A DNA stretch of 64,000 nt from a virus: positions 1 through 64,000 of IMG/VR virus record IMGVR_UViG_3300036790_000219. One strand, given 5' to 3'. Below the pieces are notes generated by a model. That model ran no database searches. It saw only the letters and a list, made by a program, of their open reading frames with translations, and was not told the DNA's origin. Position numbers and translations under genes: made by a program. This document shows positions 1 to 5,705 of the stretch, one piece after another; within the stretch, counting starts at the first letter, position 1, and every line of letters starts with the position of its first letter.

Positions 1-15
1 TATTTTTTGAAAGCT

Positions 16-49
16 CCCTATACTTTGCGAGTATGTTGGTGTATAAGCT
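16..49 (+). promoter_or_regulatory. Putative phage promoter, copy 1
   Basis: CCCTATACTTT at 16-26, then 14 bases, then GTATAAGCT at 41-49. The same two boxes with exactly 14 bases between them recur at 8642 and 32162, each time ahead of an operon. This copy precedes the tRNA array. The TATAA box could be a -10 element; the upstream box is not a standard sigma70 -35. Bases 50-240 hold nothing I recognise. Confidence 0.6.
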
Positions 50-240
50 TCGTACTGTTAAGAGTCACTGTTCGAATATGCGTAGCGACTTTGCCGCCCC
101 TGGGCTATGTCCTAGGGAGCAGCGATTTTGCGTGTTGTTTGACATCGTGAACGTCCAGAATTGGGCGACGACTTTGTATACCTGCCTCCCTAACCGGGAC
201 GCGTAGCAGAAGCGTCGCCCGTTTGTCAATTTTTCAACTC

Positions 241-315
241 GCCGCCGTAGCTCAGCGATAGAGCAATTGTTTCGTAAACAATAGGTCGTCAGTTTGATCC
301 TGACCGGTGGCTCCA
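241..315 (+). tRNA. tRNA-Thr(CGU)
   Basis: Acceptor GCCGCCG pairs with CGGTGGC, then T and encoded CCA. Anticodon stem ATTGT/ACAAT, loop TTCGTAA, anticodon CGT. First gene of the array and directly abutting the next tRNA. Confidence 0.93.
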
Positions 316-390
316 GCCAGTTTATCCTTAGTGGTAGAGGTCCTGTTTTGTAAGCAGGGTGTGTTGGTTCGATTCCAGCAACTGGCACCA
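316..390 (+). tRNA. tRNA-Thr(UGU)
   Basis: Acceptor GCCAGTT/AACTGGC, A, encoded CCA. Anticodon loop TTTGTAA gives TGT. Starts at the base after the preceding CCA, so the two must be cut apart at a shared boundary. Confidence 0.93.
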
Positions 391-399
391 TTAAATTTT

Positions 400-471
400 G
401 CCGTTTTAGCACAGTGGTAGTGCACCACATTGGTAATGTGGGGGTCAGTGGTTCAATCCCACTAGACGGCA
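400..471 (+). tRNA. tRNA-Thr(GGU), CCA not encoded
   Basis: Acceptor GCCGTTT/AGACGGC with discriminator A471. Anticodon stem CCACA/TGTGG, loop TTGGTAA, anticodon GGT. The next bases are CGC, so the CCA end must be added after transcription, unlike almost all neighbours. Confidence 0.9.
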
Positions 472-472
472 C

Positions 473-549
473 GCGTCGGTAGCCCAACGGTAGGAGGCGG
501 CTCCTTCAGAAGGAGTACAGTGTGGGTTCGAATCCCTCTCGACGCACCA
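473..549 (+). tRNA. tRNA-Leu(CAG), short variable arm
   Basis: Acceptor GCGTCGG/TCGACGC, A, CCA. Stem GCTCC/GGAGT, loop TTCAGAA, anticodon CAG. The variable region is only about 5 bases, whereas bacterial Leu tRNAs carry a long arm. Amino-acid identity rests on the anticodon alone. Confidence 0.8.
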
Positions 550-674
550 TCTAAACAGATCGGATAACAGGAGCATTGGTCGCAAGCCAATCAAGTCACC
601 GGTCTGGGCTGGTGTTCCGTAGGACGCTGCGGCCTGTGATGGGGTTTAACCCTCAGATGCCAGCCAGTTATTTT
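550..674 (+). other. Spacer with degenerate tRNA-like pieces
   Basis: A hairpin ATTGG/CCAAT at about 573-589 has a 7-base loop containing GCA but lacks T33. Further on, TGGTGTT can pair with GATGCCA just before GCCA at about 655-666, but the enclosed sequence is too short for a tRNA. Perhaps decayed tRNA or another structured RNA; I cannot assign it. Confidence 0.3.
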
Positions 675-752
675 GCCCCTGTAGCCCAAACGGTAAGAGG
701 CACCTGCTTCAAACCCAGGATAGTGTCAGTTCGAATCTGACCAGGGGCACCA
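675..752 (+). tRNA. tRNA-Leu(CAA), short variable arm
   Basis: Acceptor GCCCCTG/CAGGGGC, A, CCA. Loop TTCAAAC, anticodon CAA, with a C-C mismatch closing the anticodon stem. As in the CAG gene, the long leucine variable arm is missing and the D arm begins GCCC. Confidence 0.8.
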
Positions 753-871
753 GTTCAGATGATCGGTAGACCAGAATGGGCCTTAATGGGATTCGCCGAC
801 GTGAATGTACGAAACGGTTACCATCTGCCTTCAGGGCCGGTAGCTCATCTGATTCGATTGATTCGCTTTTT

Positions 872-960
872 GTGGGTATGCTCGGAATGGTAGACGGCGC
901 GGACTTAAAATCCGTAGAGGCTGAAAAGGCTTGCAGGTTCGAGTCCTGCTACCCACACCA
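872..960 (+). tRNA. tRNA-Leu(UAA)
   Basis: Acceptor GTGGGTA/TACCCAC, A, CCA. Stem GCGGA/TCCGT, loop CTTAAAA, anticodon TAA. Has a normal long variable arm, in contrast to the CAG and CAA genes. Bases 753-871 before it hold no clear gene. Confidence 0.95.
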
Positions 961-975
961 ATTTTAGAGGAAGCT

Positions 976-993
976 ATGGCAACTCCCTCTTAA
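976..993 (+). CDS. Mini-ORF MATPS with Shine-Dalgarno
   Basis: ATG GCA ACT CCC TCT TAA, preceded by AGAGGAAG at a normal distance. Too short to be called a gene safely. Similar tiny ORFs with ribosome sites sit between other tRNAs here (1332, 3876, 5820). Confidence 0.2.
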   Translation: MATPS

Positions 994-1017
994 AGAATAC
1001 CCGCAATTGAAGAGCAC

Positions 1018-1092
1018 GTGCGCTTAGCTCAGCGGTAGAGCGTCTGTTTTACACGCAGAATGTCGGGGGTTCGATCCCCTCAGCGCACACCA
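1018..1092 (+). tRNA. tRNA-Val(UAC)
   Basis: Acceptor GTGCGCT/AGCGCAC, A, CCA. Anticodon stem TCTGT/GCAGA, loop TTTACAC, anticodon TAC. Confidence 0.95.
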
Positions 1093-1151
1093 CTTGATTT
1101 TATTATAACTTTGTTGAATTAATGCCTACTAAAAATATACGGTAGCAACAT

Positions 1152-1227
1152 GGGTCTTTAGCTCAGTGGAATGAGCGTCTCTTTGACATGGAGAAGGCCG
1201 CTGGTTCGACCCCAGCAAGACCCACCA
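1152..1227 (+). tRNA. tRNA-Val(GAC)
   Basis: Acceptor GGGTCTT/AAGACCC, A, CCA. Stem TCTCT/GGAGA, loop TTGACAT, anticodon GAC. Confidence 0.95.
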
Positions 1228-1234
1228 ATAATTT

Positions 1235-1308
1235 GTACCTGTAGCTCAACGGTAGAGCACACGGCTGATAACCGTGCGACGAAGGTTCAACTCCTTACTG
1301 GTACACCA
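1235..1308 (+). tRNA. tRNA-Ile(GAU)
   Basis: Acceptor GTACCTG/CTGGTAC with one T-T mismatch, A, CCA. Stem CACGG/CCGTG, loop CTGATAA, anticodon GAT. Confidence 0.92.
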
Positions 1309-1359
1309 CATATAAAAGGAACTTCAAATCATGAGCAAGGATCGAAAACGGGCCAATAC

Positions 1360-1434
1360 GGACCCGTGGTGTAATAGGTAGCACGCTCGACTTTTAATCT
1401 TGAAGTCTGAGTTCAACTCTCAGCGGGTCTACCA
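1360..1434 (+). tRNA. tRNA-Lys(UUU)
   Basis: Acceptor GGACCCG/CGGGTCT, A, CCA. Counting from the D arm gives loop CTTTTAA, the usual lysine loop, anticodon TTT, but two of five anticodon-stem pairs are mismatched. A one-base shift would pair better and read TTA, which would suppress UAA stops; I prefer lysine because spacing and A37 fit. Confidence 0.8.
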
Positions 1435-1444
1435 TTAAAATTTT

Positions 1445-1520
1445 GTGCCTTTAGCTCAGTTGGTAGAGCACCGTCCTCTTAAGTCGGGGGTCCTCGGTTC
1501 GAACCCGAGAAGGCGCGCCA
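1445..1520 (+). tRNA. tRNA-Lys(CUU)
   Basis: Acceptor GTGCCTT/AAGGCGC, G, CCA. Stem CCGTC/GTCGG, loop CTCTTAA, anticodon CTT. Its final A opens a run of 21 A residues. Confidence 0.94.
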
Positions 1521-1540
1521 AAAAAAAAAAAAAAAAAAAA
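1520..1540 (+). repeat. Poly(A) tract of 21
   Basis: An uninterrupted run of A from the last base of tRNA-Lys(CUU) to two bases before tRNA-Leu(GAG). It is the longest homopolymer I see in the window and may be a slippage-prone or processing spacer. A sequencing artefact is possible. Confidence 0.9.
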
Positions 1541-1542
1541 TT

Positions 1543-1629
1543 GTCCTCGTGGCGGAATTGGTAGACGCGCAACGTTGAGGCCGTTGTGGAGAAATACCGG
1601 TGCTGGTTCGATTCCAGTCGAGGACACCA
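1543..1629 (+). tRNA. tRNA-Leu(GAG)
   Basis: Acceptor GTCCTCG/CGAGGAC, A, CCA. Stem CAACG/CGTTG, loop TTGAGGC, anticodon GAG. Normal long variable arm. Confidence 0.95.
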
Positions 1630-1634
1630 CTTTT

Positions 1635-1709
1635 GCGTCGTGATGCATCTGGTGAGGCAATCGGTCTGTCTAACCGACGAGACGGGTTCAACCCCCGTAC
1701 GACGCGCCA
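1635..1709 (+). tRNA. tRNA-Asp(GUC)
   Basis: Acceptor GCGTCGT/ACGACGC, G, CCA. Stem TCGGT/ACCGA, loop CTGTCTA, anticodon GTC. Confidence 0.95.
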
Positions 1710-1905
1710 AAATTCAGCTGATGGGTCCGGTGTCTGACGGTACAGCGGTACCAGACCCTGCCGGCTGCGTAAAACGGGACAATAGGGGTTTGTGTGTTTT
1801 CCCGTCCCTGAGCAACACGGAGTACCGAAGCCGCCCGTTGCTCATCCTGATCAGACGTAGGGCCTCTGATTACAACCCGACCAGCATGCGGGGCACTCAA
1901 TTTTA
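1710..1905 (+). other. Structured non-coding spacer
   Basis: About 196 bases with several inverted repeats: GGTAC-AGCG-GTACC nested in GGGTC/GACCC (about 1725-1760), ACGGGA/TCCCGT, TGAGCAAC/GTTGCTCA (about 1810-1846), and ATCAGA/TCTGAT. No tRNA fold or open frame with a ribosome site. Perhaps an unrecognised RNA. The TGATCAGA...TCTGATT pair recurs near 4143-4186. Confidence 0.4.
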
Positions 1906-1982
1906 CAGGGTACAGCTTAGTCCGGAAAAGCGCACGCCTCGGACGCGTGAGACCGCTGGTTCGAATCCAGCTACCCTGACCA
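1906..1982 (+). tRNA. tRNA-Pro(CGG)
   Basis: Acceptor CAGGGTA/TACCCTG, A, CCA. Stem CACGC/GCGTG, loop CTCGGAC, anticodon CGG. Confidence 0.93.
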
Positions 1983-1987
1983 ATTCG

Positions 1988-2063
1988 GTGCACGTAGCTC
2001 AATCGGTAGAGCCGGTCGCTCATAACGGCCTCGATGCTGGTTCGATCCCAGCCGGGCACACCA
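1988..2063 (+). tRNA. tRNA-Met(CAU), elongator or Ile2
   Basis: Acceptor GTGCACG/CGGGCAC with one A-G mismatch, A, CCA. Stem GGTCG/CGGCC, loop CTCATAA, anticodon CAT. A paired G1-C72 argues against an initiator. Elongator Met and lysidine-modified Ile cannot be told apart by eye. Confidence 0.9.
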
Positions 2064-2084
2064 ACTCAGGAAGGAGGTTAGCAA

Positions 2085-2624
2085 ATGCAGAACTATCCCG
2101 CACTCGTTTTGAATGCTGACCTTCAGCCGGTCAACTATTTCCCGTTGTCGTTGATCACGTGGGAAGACGCAATCAAGGCTGTCTATGAAAAGACACACTT
2201 TGTGGTTGCTGAATATGAGCGCATAGTTCATAGCCCGTCGATCAGGATGAGGATCCCTTCGGTTCTAGCTTTGTGTAGATATCAGCCGGTTCCGAAGCAT
2301 GTCGCCTTCACGCGGTTCAATGTATTCTTGCGGGACCGCTTCCGTTGTCAGTATTGTGGTAGGAAGAAGCACGACAGCCGGGAGTTGACATTTGACCACG
2401 TACGTCCTCGGTCACAAGGTGGCCAGACGTGTTGGGAGAACGTTGTAGCGTGCTGCTCACCTTGCAACACGGAGAAGGACTGTCAAACTAGTATGCGACC
2501 ACTTCGGTTGCCACATCAGCCAACGTCTTCTGAGTTGATGGCGGCGAAGCGTGCGTTCCCGCCGAATTATCTGCATGAGACCTGGCGCGATTATCTCTAT
2601 TGGGATACCGCGTTGGAGCGTTGA
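2085..2624 (+). CDS. HNH endonuclease
   Basis: 179 aa. Residues about 85-125 form an HNH nuclease core of the McrA type: C-Q-Y-C-G, then L-T-F-D-H-V-R-P-R-S-Q-G-G, W-E-N-V-V, and C-S-P-C-N. The two Cys pairs probably bind zinc and D-H is the catalytic pair. The ATG follows a strong site (AAGGAGG). Sitting between tRNA-Met and tRNA-Arg, it could be a homing enzyme or serve host-DNA degradation or packaging; no NUMOD domain is visible, so its exact role is open. Confidence 0.85.
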   Translation: MQNYPALVLNADLQPVNYFPLSLITWEDAIKAVYEKTHFVVAEYERIVHSPSIRMRIPSVLALCRYQPVPKHVAFTRFNVFLRDRFRCQYCGRKKHDSRELTFDHVRPRSQGGQTCWENVVACCSPCNTEKDCQTSMRPLRLPHQPTSSELMAAKRAFPPNYLHETWRDYLYWDTALER

Positions 2625-2637
2625 GTATATGTTTTGA

Positions 2638-2714
2638 TTTCCGGTAGCTCAATGGATTAGAGCACAACCCTCCGAAGGTTGAGGTTGCTGGTTCGAGTCC
2701 AGTCCGGAAAACCA
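2638..2714 (+). tRNA. tRNA-Arg(CCG)
   Basis: Acceptor TTTCCGG/CCGGAAA, A, CCA. Stem CAACC/GGTTG, loop CTCCGAA, anticodon CCG. Its CCA lies three bases before the first Y-RNA-like element. Confidence 0.92.
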
Positions 2715-2717
2715 ATA

Positions 2718-2819
2718 CGGATGGCGTAGATAGCGGTTACTTCGTTGGTTGAGGAACTGAGGTTCGCCTCAGTTTGGCCGGTTCAAATCCGGCAGAAACC
2801 GTCGTCGTTTGTTCCTCCG
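2718..2819 (+). ncRNA. Y-RNA-like element A with tRNA-like domain
   Basis: The outer stem CGGA-(T)-GG pairs with CC-TCCG, leaving one bulged T. The conserved box GGCGTAG (2723-2729), GCGGTTACTTCG and the 3' box TTTGTTCC (2808-2815) match elements C and D beside the Ro60 gene. The interior resembles a tRNA: GGTT/AACC closing helix, a 7-bp hairpin with a TTCG loop (2756-2773) in place of the anticodon arm, and a perfect T arm GCCGG-TTCAAAT-CCGGC (2777-2793). Bacterial Y RNAs are known to pair a Ro60-binding stem with a tRNA-mimic domain. Assignment to that family is inference from this likeness and the Ro60 gene in the same array. Confidence 0.75.
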
Positions 2820-2828
2820 TTGAATTTG

Positions 2829-2918
2829 GGAAGGTCAACTCGTCAGGGTGTGAGCATCGCTTGGAAAGCGATTGGTACGTTAATAGCGTATGAGGATCGT
2901 GTCCTCGGCCTTCCGCCA
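2829..2918 (+). tRNA. tRNA-Ser(GGA)
   Basis: Acceptor GGAAGGT/GCCTTCC, G, CCA. Stem ATCGC/GCGAT, loop TTGGAAA, anticodon GGA, with the long serine variable arm. Confidence 0.94.
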
Positions 2919-2939
2919 GTACTAAGGGATAGCTTACTT

Positions 2940-3488
2940 ATGCCAAAACGTGAGAAGCCACGTAAATATCCAAAGTGGGTGGTGAGGGTAGATGATGACG
3001 GTAAATTGTGGCGAAGGTTTGTTGAGAAACGCCGCGCAAGGTATACTGTTGGTTTCGAGCTTTCCTTTGAGCAGTTTTGTTCATTGTTGGTAGCCGCAAA
3101 GATAAAGAGTTCGGATATTGGCTTAAATAGATTCCATCTCGCTCGAATTGGCGATGAAGGTCCCTACGTCTTAGGATGTTGCCGCTTCCTTTGGTGTACC
3201 AAAAATACTGCAGAAATACGATCGGAGCGGCGTTATCGACCATTTGGAAACAAGATTTGGTTGGGGCGTACTCACACGTTAAAGACGCGTAAGCAGATGA
3301 GTAATTCTCATTTGGGTAAGCACGGCGGAACACTTAACTCACAATTTGGTCGTTGTTGGATAACCAAGAAGGGTGTTGATAAAAAGATTGCTGCTTCTGA
3401 ATTAACGTCCTACCTAAAGCGGGGCTTTAAGAGAGGGAGAGCAAAACCGTTTGGGAGCAGTAGCCAGCGGCCTGGCAGCGAGCCTTGA
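2940..3488 (+). CDS. Putative homing endonuclease in the tRNA array
   Basis: 182 aa from ATG 2940 (AAGGGAT upstream). No clean HNH or GIY-YIG core is visible. The middle (G-P-Y-V-L-G-C-C-R-F...N-T-A-E-I) and the tail (N-S-Q-F-G-R-C-W-I-T...K-K-I, then R-G-F-K-R-G-R) resemble DNA-binding portions of phage homing endonucleases. It lies between two Ser tRNA genes, a plausible invasion site. Its last 35 bases run into tRNA-Ser(UGA), so the protein's C-terminus is written in tRNA sequence. An earlier in-frame ATG at 2745 would start inside the Y-like RNA and is unlikely. Confidence 0.6.
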   Translation: MPKREKPRKYPKWVVRVDDDGKLWRRFVEKRRARYTVGFELSFEQFCSLLVAAKIKSSDIGLNRFHLARIGDEGPYVLGCCRFLWCTKNTAEIRSERRYRPFGNKIWLGRTHTLKTRKQMSNSHLGKHGGTLNSQFGRCWITKKGVDKKIAASELTSYLKRGFKRGRAKPFGSSSQRPGSEP

Positions 3489-3538
3489 AAACTCGTAGCA
3501 CGGAAATGTGTGGGGATCGACACCTCACTGCTCCGCCA
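3454..3538 (+). tRNA. tRNA-Ser(UGA), overlaps upstream CDS
   Basis: Acceptor GGAGCAG/CTGCTCC, G, CCA. Loop CTTGAAA, anticodon TGA, with C-A closing the anticodon stem. Long variable arm. The first 35 bases are also the 3' end of the upstream endonuclease-like gene. Confidence 0.9.
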
Positions 3539-3542
3539 ATTA

Positions 3543-3632
3543 GGAGACATGGCTGAGTCCGGCTTAAAGCATCGCTCTCGAAAAGCGACACACCGCAAGG
3601 TGTCCTCCGTTCGAATCGGAGTGTCTCCGCCA
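3543..3632 (+). tRNA. tRNA-Ser(CGA)
   Basis: Acceptor GGAGACA/TGTCTCC, G, CCA. Stem TCGCT/AGCGA, loop CTCGAAA, anticodon CGA, long variable arm. Confidence 0.95.
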
Positions 3633-3638
3633 AATTGA

Positions 3639-3712
3639 CGCGCGGTAGTGGAGGAGCTCCATAGAAGCCTCATAAGCTTCAGACCCCAGTGCAACTCTGG
3701 GCTGCGCAACCA
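3639..3712 (+). tRNA. Initiator-type tRNA-fMet(CAU)
   Basis: Acceptor CGCGCGG/CTGCGCA with an unpaired C1-A72, the hallmark of bacterial initiators; A73, CCA. Stem GAAGC/GCTTC, loop CTCATAA. The usual three G-C pairs near the anticodon are absent, and the T loop reads TGCAACT instead of TTCRANY, so initiator function is an inference. Confidence 0.8.
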
Positions 3713-3716
3713 AATT

Positions 3717-3808
3717 GAGTGGGAATATGTGCACGACGGCAAGGTGCCACCTGTCTGTAAAACAGGCCCTCTAAGGAGGCGGAGGTTCGACTCCTCTCCC
3801 ACTCACCA
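3717..3808 (+). tRNA. tRNA-Tyr(GUA)
   Basis: Acceptor GAGTGGG/CCCACTC, A, CCA. Stem CCTGT/ACAGG, loop CTGTAAA, anticodon GTA. Long variable arm as expected for Tyr; the D-arm region is unusually long. Confidence 0.9.
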
Positions 3809-3875
3809 TTTGATTACTTTTCTCAAGTGCAGTATGTTTAGCGTGTGTAGTAAATTGGCCAATGGAGGTATACAA

Positions 3876-3902
3876 ATGAAGAAGCCTAGACAGCTTCGAT
3901 AA
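3876..3902 (+). CDS. Mini-ORF of 8 codons with strong ribosome site
   Basis: MKKPRQLR, preceded by TGGAGGT at ideal spacing. It lies in a 140-base gap (3809-3948) with no other recognisable content. Could be a leader peptide, a minigene or chance. Confidence 0.25.
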   Translation: MKKPRQLR

Positions 3903-3948
3903 CACAAATTAAAAAGACCTTAGAGATGATGTTATATAGGATGGGCAT

Positions 3949-4013
3949 GAGTTGCTATGGTTAGCGGGGCCGTCTGAAAAGCGGCCCTACGGAGTTCGAT
4001 TCCCTGTGGCTCG
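3949..4013 (+). tRNA. Degenerate tRNA-Phe-like gene (GAA)
   Basis: GAGTTGC pairs with GTGGCTC using three G-T pairs. Strong anticodon stem GGCCGT/GCGGCC, loop CTGAAAA, anticodon GAA, T loop TTCGATT. Only 65 bases: the D arm is reduced and no CCA follows. A complete tRNA-Phe lies at 4379, so this may be a decaying copy. Confidence 0.4.
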
Positions 4014-4232
4014 CTGTTGGTTTGGTCGGAATCGGTAGGCCAGACTATTTTGCCCGCGCCGATGACTTTCTTGCCTGGTGGAGAGAACCGTGGCACGTGT
4101 CTAGAGGAGGAACTCCAAGAGGGTTCCTTAAACAGCCTTGAATGATCAGAGGGCACGTAAGCAATGGTGTGGATCCAATCTGATTGTCCCTTTTGTCGAG
4201 ACAGGGGCAAATAAAGTCTCGACAACCAATTT
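4014..4232 (+). other. Structured non-coding spacer with 10-bp hairpin
   Basis: Contains GAACC...GGTTC around 4087-4132 enclosing a GGAG-GAA-CTCC hairpin, TGATCAGA...TCTGATT (about 4143-4186), and a perfect 10-bp inverted repeat TTGTCGAGAC (4193-4202) / GTCTCGACAA (4216-4225) with a 13-base loop. No U tract follows, so a simple terminator is unlikely. Not a tRNA I can fold. Confidence 0.4.
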
Positions 4233-4307
4233 GCGGATGTAGTTCACCGGCAGAACGTCTCGTTGCCAACGAGAAAGTAGTGGGTTCAATTCCCACCATC
4301 CGCTCCA
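4233..4307 (+). tRNA. tRNA-Gly(GCC)
   Basis: Acceptor GCGGATG/CATCCGC, T, CCA. Stem TCTCG/CGAGA, loop TTGCCAA, anticodon GCC. Confidence 0.94.
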
Positions 4308-4378
4308 ATAAGGTGCCGAATGCTTTATCAGGCTTAAATGTGAGCAGGAAAGCTAACCTCACAGCCTTAAAAACTATT

Positions 4379-4453
4379 GCCCAGGTAGCTCAGTGGTAGA
4401 GCACTGCACTGAAAATGCAGGTGTGGATGGTTCGATTCCATCTTTGGGCACCA
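4379..4453 (+). tRNA. tRNA-Phe(GAA)
   Basis: Acceptor GCCCAGG/TTTGGGC with wobble pairs, A, CCA. Stem CTGCA/TGCAG, loop CTGAAAA, anticodon GAA. Confidence 0.94.
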
Positions 4454-4457
4454 TTTT

Positions 4458-4529
4458 GGGCCGGGCACTAGGGTGCAGCTGATCCTTGCAAGATTGGCGC
4501 GGTGGGTGCGGTCCCCACTCGGTCCACCA
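4458..4529 (+). tRNA. tRNA-Ala(UGC), atypical loops
   Basis: Acceptor GGGCCGG/TCGGTCC, A, CCA. D arm shrunk to GCAC-TAGG-GTGC. Loop CTTGCAA, anticodon TGC. T stem GTGGG/CCCAC is perfect but its loop is TGCGGTC rather than TTCRANY. The only alanine tRNA seen. Confidence 0.8.
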
Positions 4530-4578
4530 ACTATGCAAGTATCTGGCGCGAGTCATGTTGCGCTGGCCCTACTTGCTA

Positions 4579-4623
4579 GAGAGTGGGAACCCCGGTGCAC
4601 CGCAAGTACCACTCTCGCTTTTT
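4579..4623 (+). terminator. Hairpin followed by T run
   Basis: GAGAGTGG (4579-4586) pairs perfectly with CCACTCTC (4609-4616), and TTTTT follows at 4619-4623. The 22-base loop holds the palindrome CGGTGCACCG. It looks like an intrinsic terminator inside the array, just ahead of tRNA-Asn; alternatively it is a processing structure. Confidence 0.45.
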
Positions 4624-4699
4624 CGAGGCAAGCGCACTAGGTGTGTGCACCTGACTGTTAATCAGGCCGCGCTCGGTTCGAATCCGAGGCCTCGAGCCA
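4623..4699 (+). tRNA. tRNA-Asn(GUU)
   Basis: Acceptor TCGAGGC/GCCTCGA, G, CCA. Stem CCTGA/TCAGG, loop CTGTTAA, anticodon GTT. Confidence 0.94.
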
Positions 4700-4703
4700 A
4701 TTC

Positions 4704-4779
4704 GCTCCCTTCCTCTAGCGGCTTAGGAGGTCGCCCTCTCACGGCGAGAACATGGGTTCGAATCCCATGGGGAGCGCCA
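4704..4779 (+). tRNA. tRNA-Glu(CUC)
   Basis: Acceptor GCTCCCT/GGGGAGC, G, CCA. Stem TCGCC/GGCGA, loop CTCTCAC, anticodon CTC. Confidence 0.93.
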
Positions 4780-4788
4780 AAGTTTTTT

Positions 4789-4864
4789 GCTCCTATAGCT
4801 CAGTGGATAGAGCGCCGTGCTACGAACGCGGATGTCGGGGGTTCGAATCCCTCTAGGAGCTCCA
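4789..4864 (+). tRNA. tRNA-Arg(ACG)
   Basis: Acceptor GCTCCTA/TAGGAGC, T, CCA. Stem CCGTG/CGCGG, loop CTACGAA, anticodon ACG, which would need A34 deamination to read CGC. Confidence 0.94.
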
Positions 4865-4866
4865 AT

Positions 4867-4944
4867 CTGTGCATAGCTCAGCCTGGCCAGAGCACCTGCC
4901 TTGGGCGCAGGGGGTCGCAGGTTCAAATCCTGCTGCGCAGACCA
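4867..4944 (+). tRNA. tRNA-Pro(UGG)
   Basis: Acceptor CTGTGCA/TGCGCAG, A, CCA. Stem CCTGC/GCAGG, loop CTTGGGC, anticodon TGG. Confidence 0.94.
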
Positions 4945-4950
4945 AACTAA

Positions 4951-5026
4951 TGCCCGTTAGCTCAGCTGGTAGAGCACAACACTCTGAATGTTGGGGTCAT
5001 CCGTTCGAACCGGATACGGGCTTCCA
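4951..5026 (+). tRNA. tRNA-Gln(CUG)
   Basis: TGCCCGT/ACGGGCT with an unpaired first position, common for Gln tRNAs; T, CCA. Stem CAACA/TGTTG, loop CTCTGAA, anticodon CTG. Confidence 0.92.
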
Positions 5027-5032
5027 AAATAT

Positions 5033-5106
5033 GGCAAAGTGGCGGAGTGGTTACGCAGCGGTCTGCAAAACCGTTTACACCGGTTCAATTCCGGTCTTTG
5101 CCTCCA
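5033..5106 (+). tRNA. tRNA-Cys(GCA)
   Basis: Acceptor GGCAAAG/CTTTGCC, T, CCA. Stem CGGT/ACCG, loop CTGCAAA, anticodon GCA. The spacer 5107-5234 after it has short inverted repeats (AGGCC/GGCCT, CCTGGG/CCCAGG) but no gene I recognise. Confidence 0.94.
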
Positions 5107-5234
5107 ACTCTAGGAAGTGCGCACCTAGACGGTGAAGGCCGCCGTGGCCTGGGAGGGTTGTCAAGGCAAAAGTATAGGTGACTACCGGGTTGATCGCCGT
5201 GTCGCTTATTGAGCCTGAGCCCAGGATGATTTTT

Positions 5235-5311
5235 GCTCTCGTAGCTCAGTGGACAGAGCGCCAGGCCTCTACCCTGGGACGTCGTGGGTTCGAATCCTAC
5301 CGAGAGCGCCA
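5235..5311 (+). tRNA. tRNA-Arg(UCU) with C33
   Basis: Acceptor GCTCTCG/CGAGAGC, G, CCA. Stem CCAGG/CCTGG, loop CCTCTAC, anticodon TCT. Position 33 is C instead of the near-universal T. Confidence 0.9.
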
Positions 5312-5334
5312 ATTACTTTTACTTTGTTCATAAA

Positions 5335-5410
5335 GATCCCATAGTTCAGCGGATAGAATGCTGCGGTCCTAACGCAGAGGTCGCTGGTTCGAATCCAGCT
5401 GGGATCGCCA
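5335..5410 (+). tRNA. tRNA-Arg(CCU)
   Basis: Acceptor GATCCCA/TGGGATC, G, CCA. Stem CTGCG/CGCAG, loop GTCCTAA, anticodon CCT. Fourth arginine tRNA of the array. Confidence 0.94.
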
Positions 5411-5421
5411 AGTTTCAAGAA

Positions 5422-5697
5422 TTCTCCGGTTTGAGCATAGTTCCGGAGAAGGATGGCACTGAATGGTTATGATGGGAAGTGCGAACGGACGCGGGGGCAG
5501 TACCCGCCACCTCCACCATGCGGGGGTGAACCAGGATCGACGCCGCGCGGAATTCGTAACTTGTGCTCGGTGAGAGGCCCACGTTAGTGGCTGACAAACC
5601 ACAGATGCCAACGACAACGTTGTGCAGCTCAGTAGTTACGCCGCGAGGCGTAAATACTGAACCGGGTTCGGGTGGCACCTGGGAACAGAAGCCACCC
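5422..5697 (+). ncRNA. ssrA: Circularly permuted tmRNA
   Basis: The 3' end comes first: GGACGCGGG..CCCGCC..CTCCACCA near 5488-5518 copies the usual tmRNA terminus. Three bases later GGGGGTG (5522-5528) begins the normal 5' end, followed by a GGATCGACG block. GGGGGTG pairs with CACCTCC (5508-5514) to close the acceptor. TTCG..ACTT downstream can pair with AAGT..CGAA upstream as the long P2 helix. A tag frame opens at GCC 5607 and ends at TGA 5658: ANDNVVQLSSYAARRKY. ANDN is a classic tag start, but the end lacks the usual LAA. Hairpins TTCTCCGG/CCGGAGAA (5422-5450) and GGGTGGC/GCCACCC (5670-5697) bound the two pieces. The T loop is GGCAGTA rather than TTCRANY. tmRNA tags stalled proteins and frees ribosomes; permuted genes are typical of alphaproteobacteria. 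Confidence 0.85.
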
Positions 5698-5705
5698 ACT
5701 TATTT

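Noticed and set aside
1360-1434. UAA-suppressor tRNA (anticodon UUA)
   Set aside because: A shifted anticodon stem allows it, but canonical spacing, the loop CTTTTAA and A37 favour lysine. In-frame TAA stops are also used normally by many genes here.
1586-2119. Plus-strand open frame across several tRNA genes
   Set aside because: It runs through complete Leu, Asp, Pro and Met tRNA genes and into the HNH gene; its protein is made of translated T-arm sequence.
4486-4950. Open frames on both strands over the Ala-Pro tRNA stretch
   Set aside because: Translations of tRNA genes with no ribosome site; the repeated F-E-S-C/S-N-P-type peptides come from T arms.
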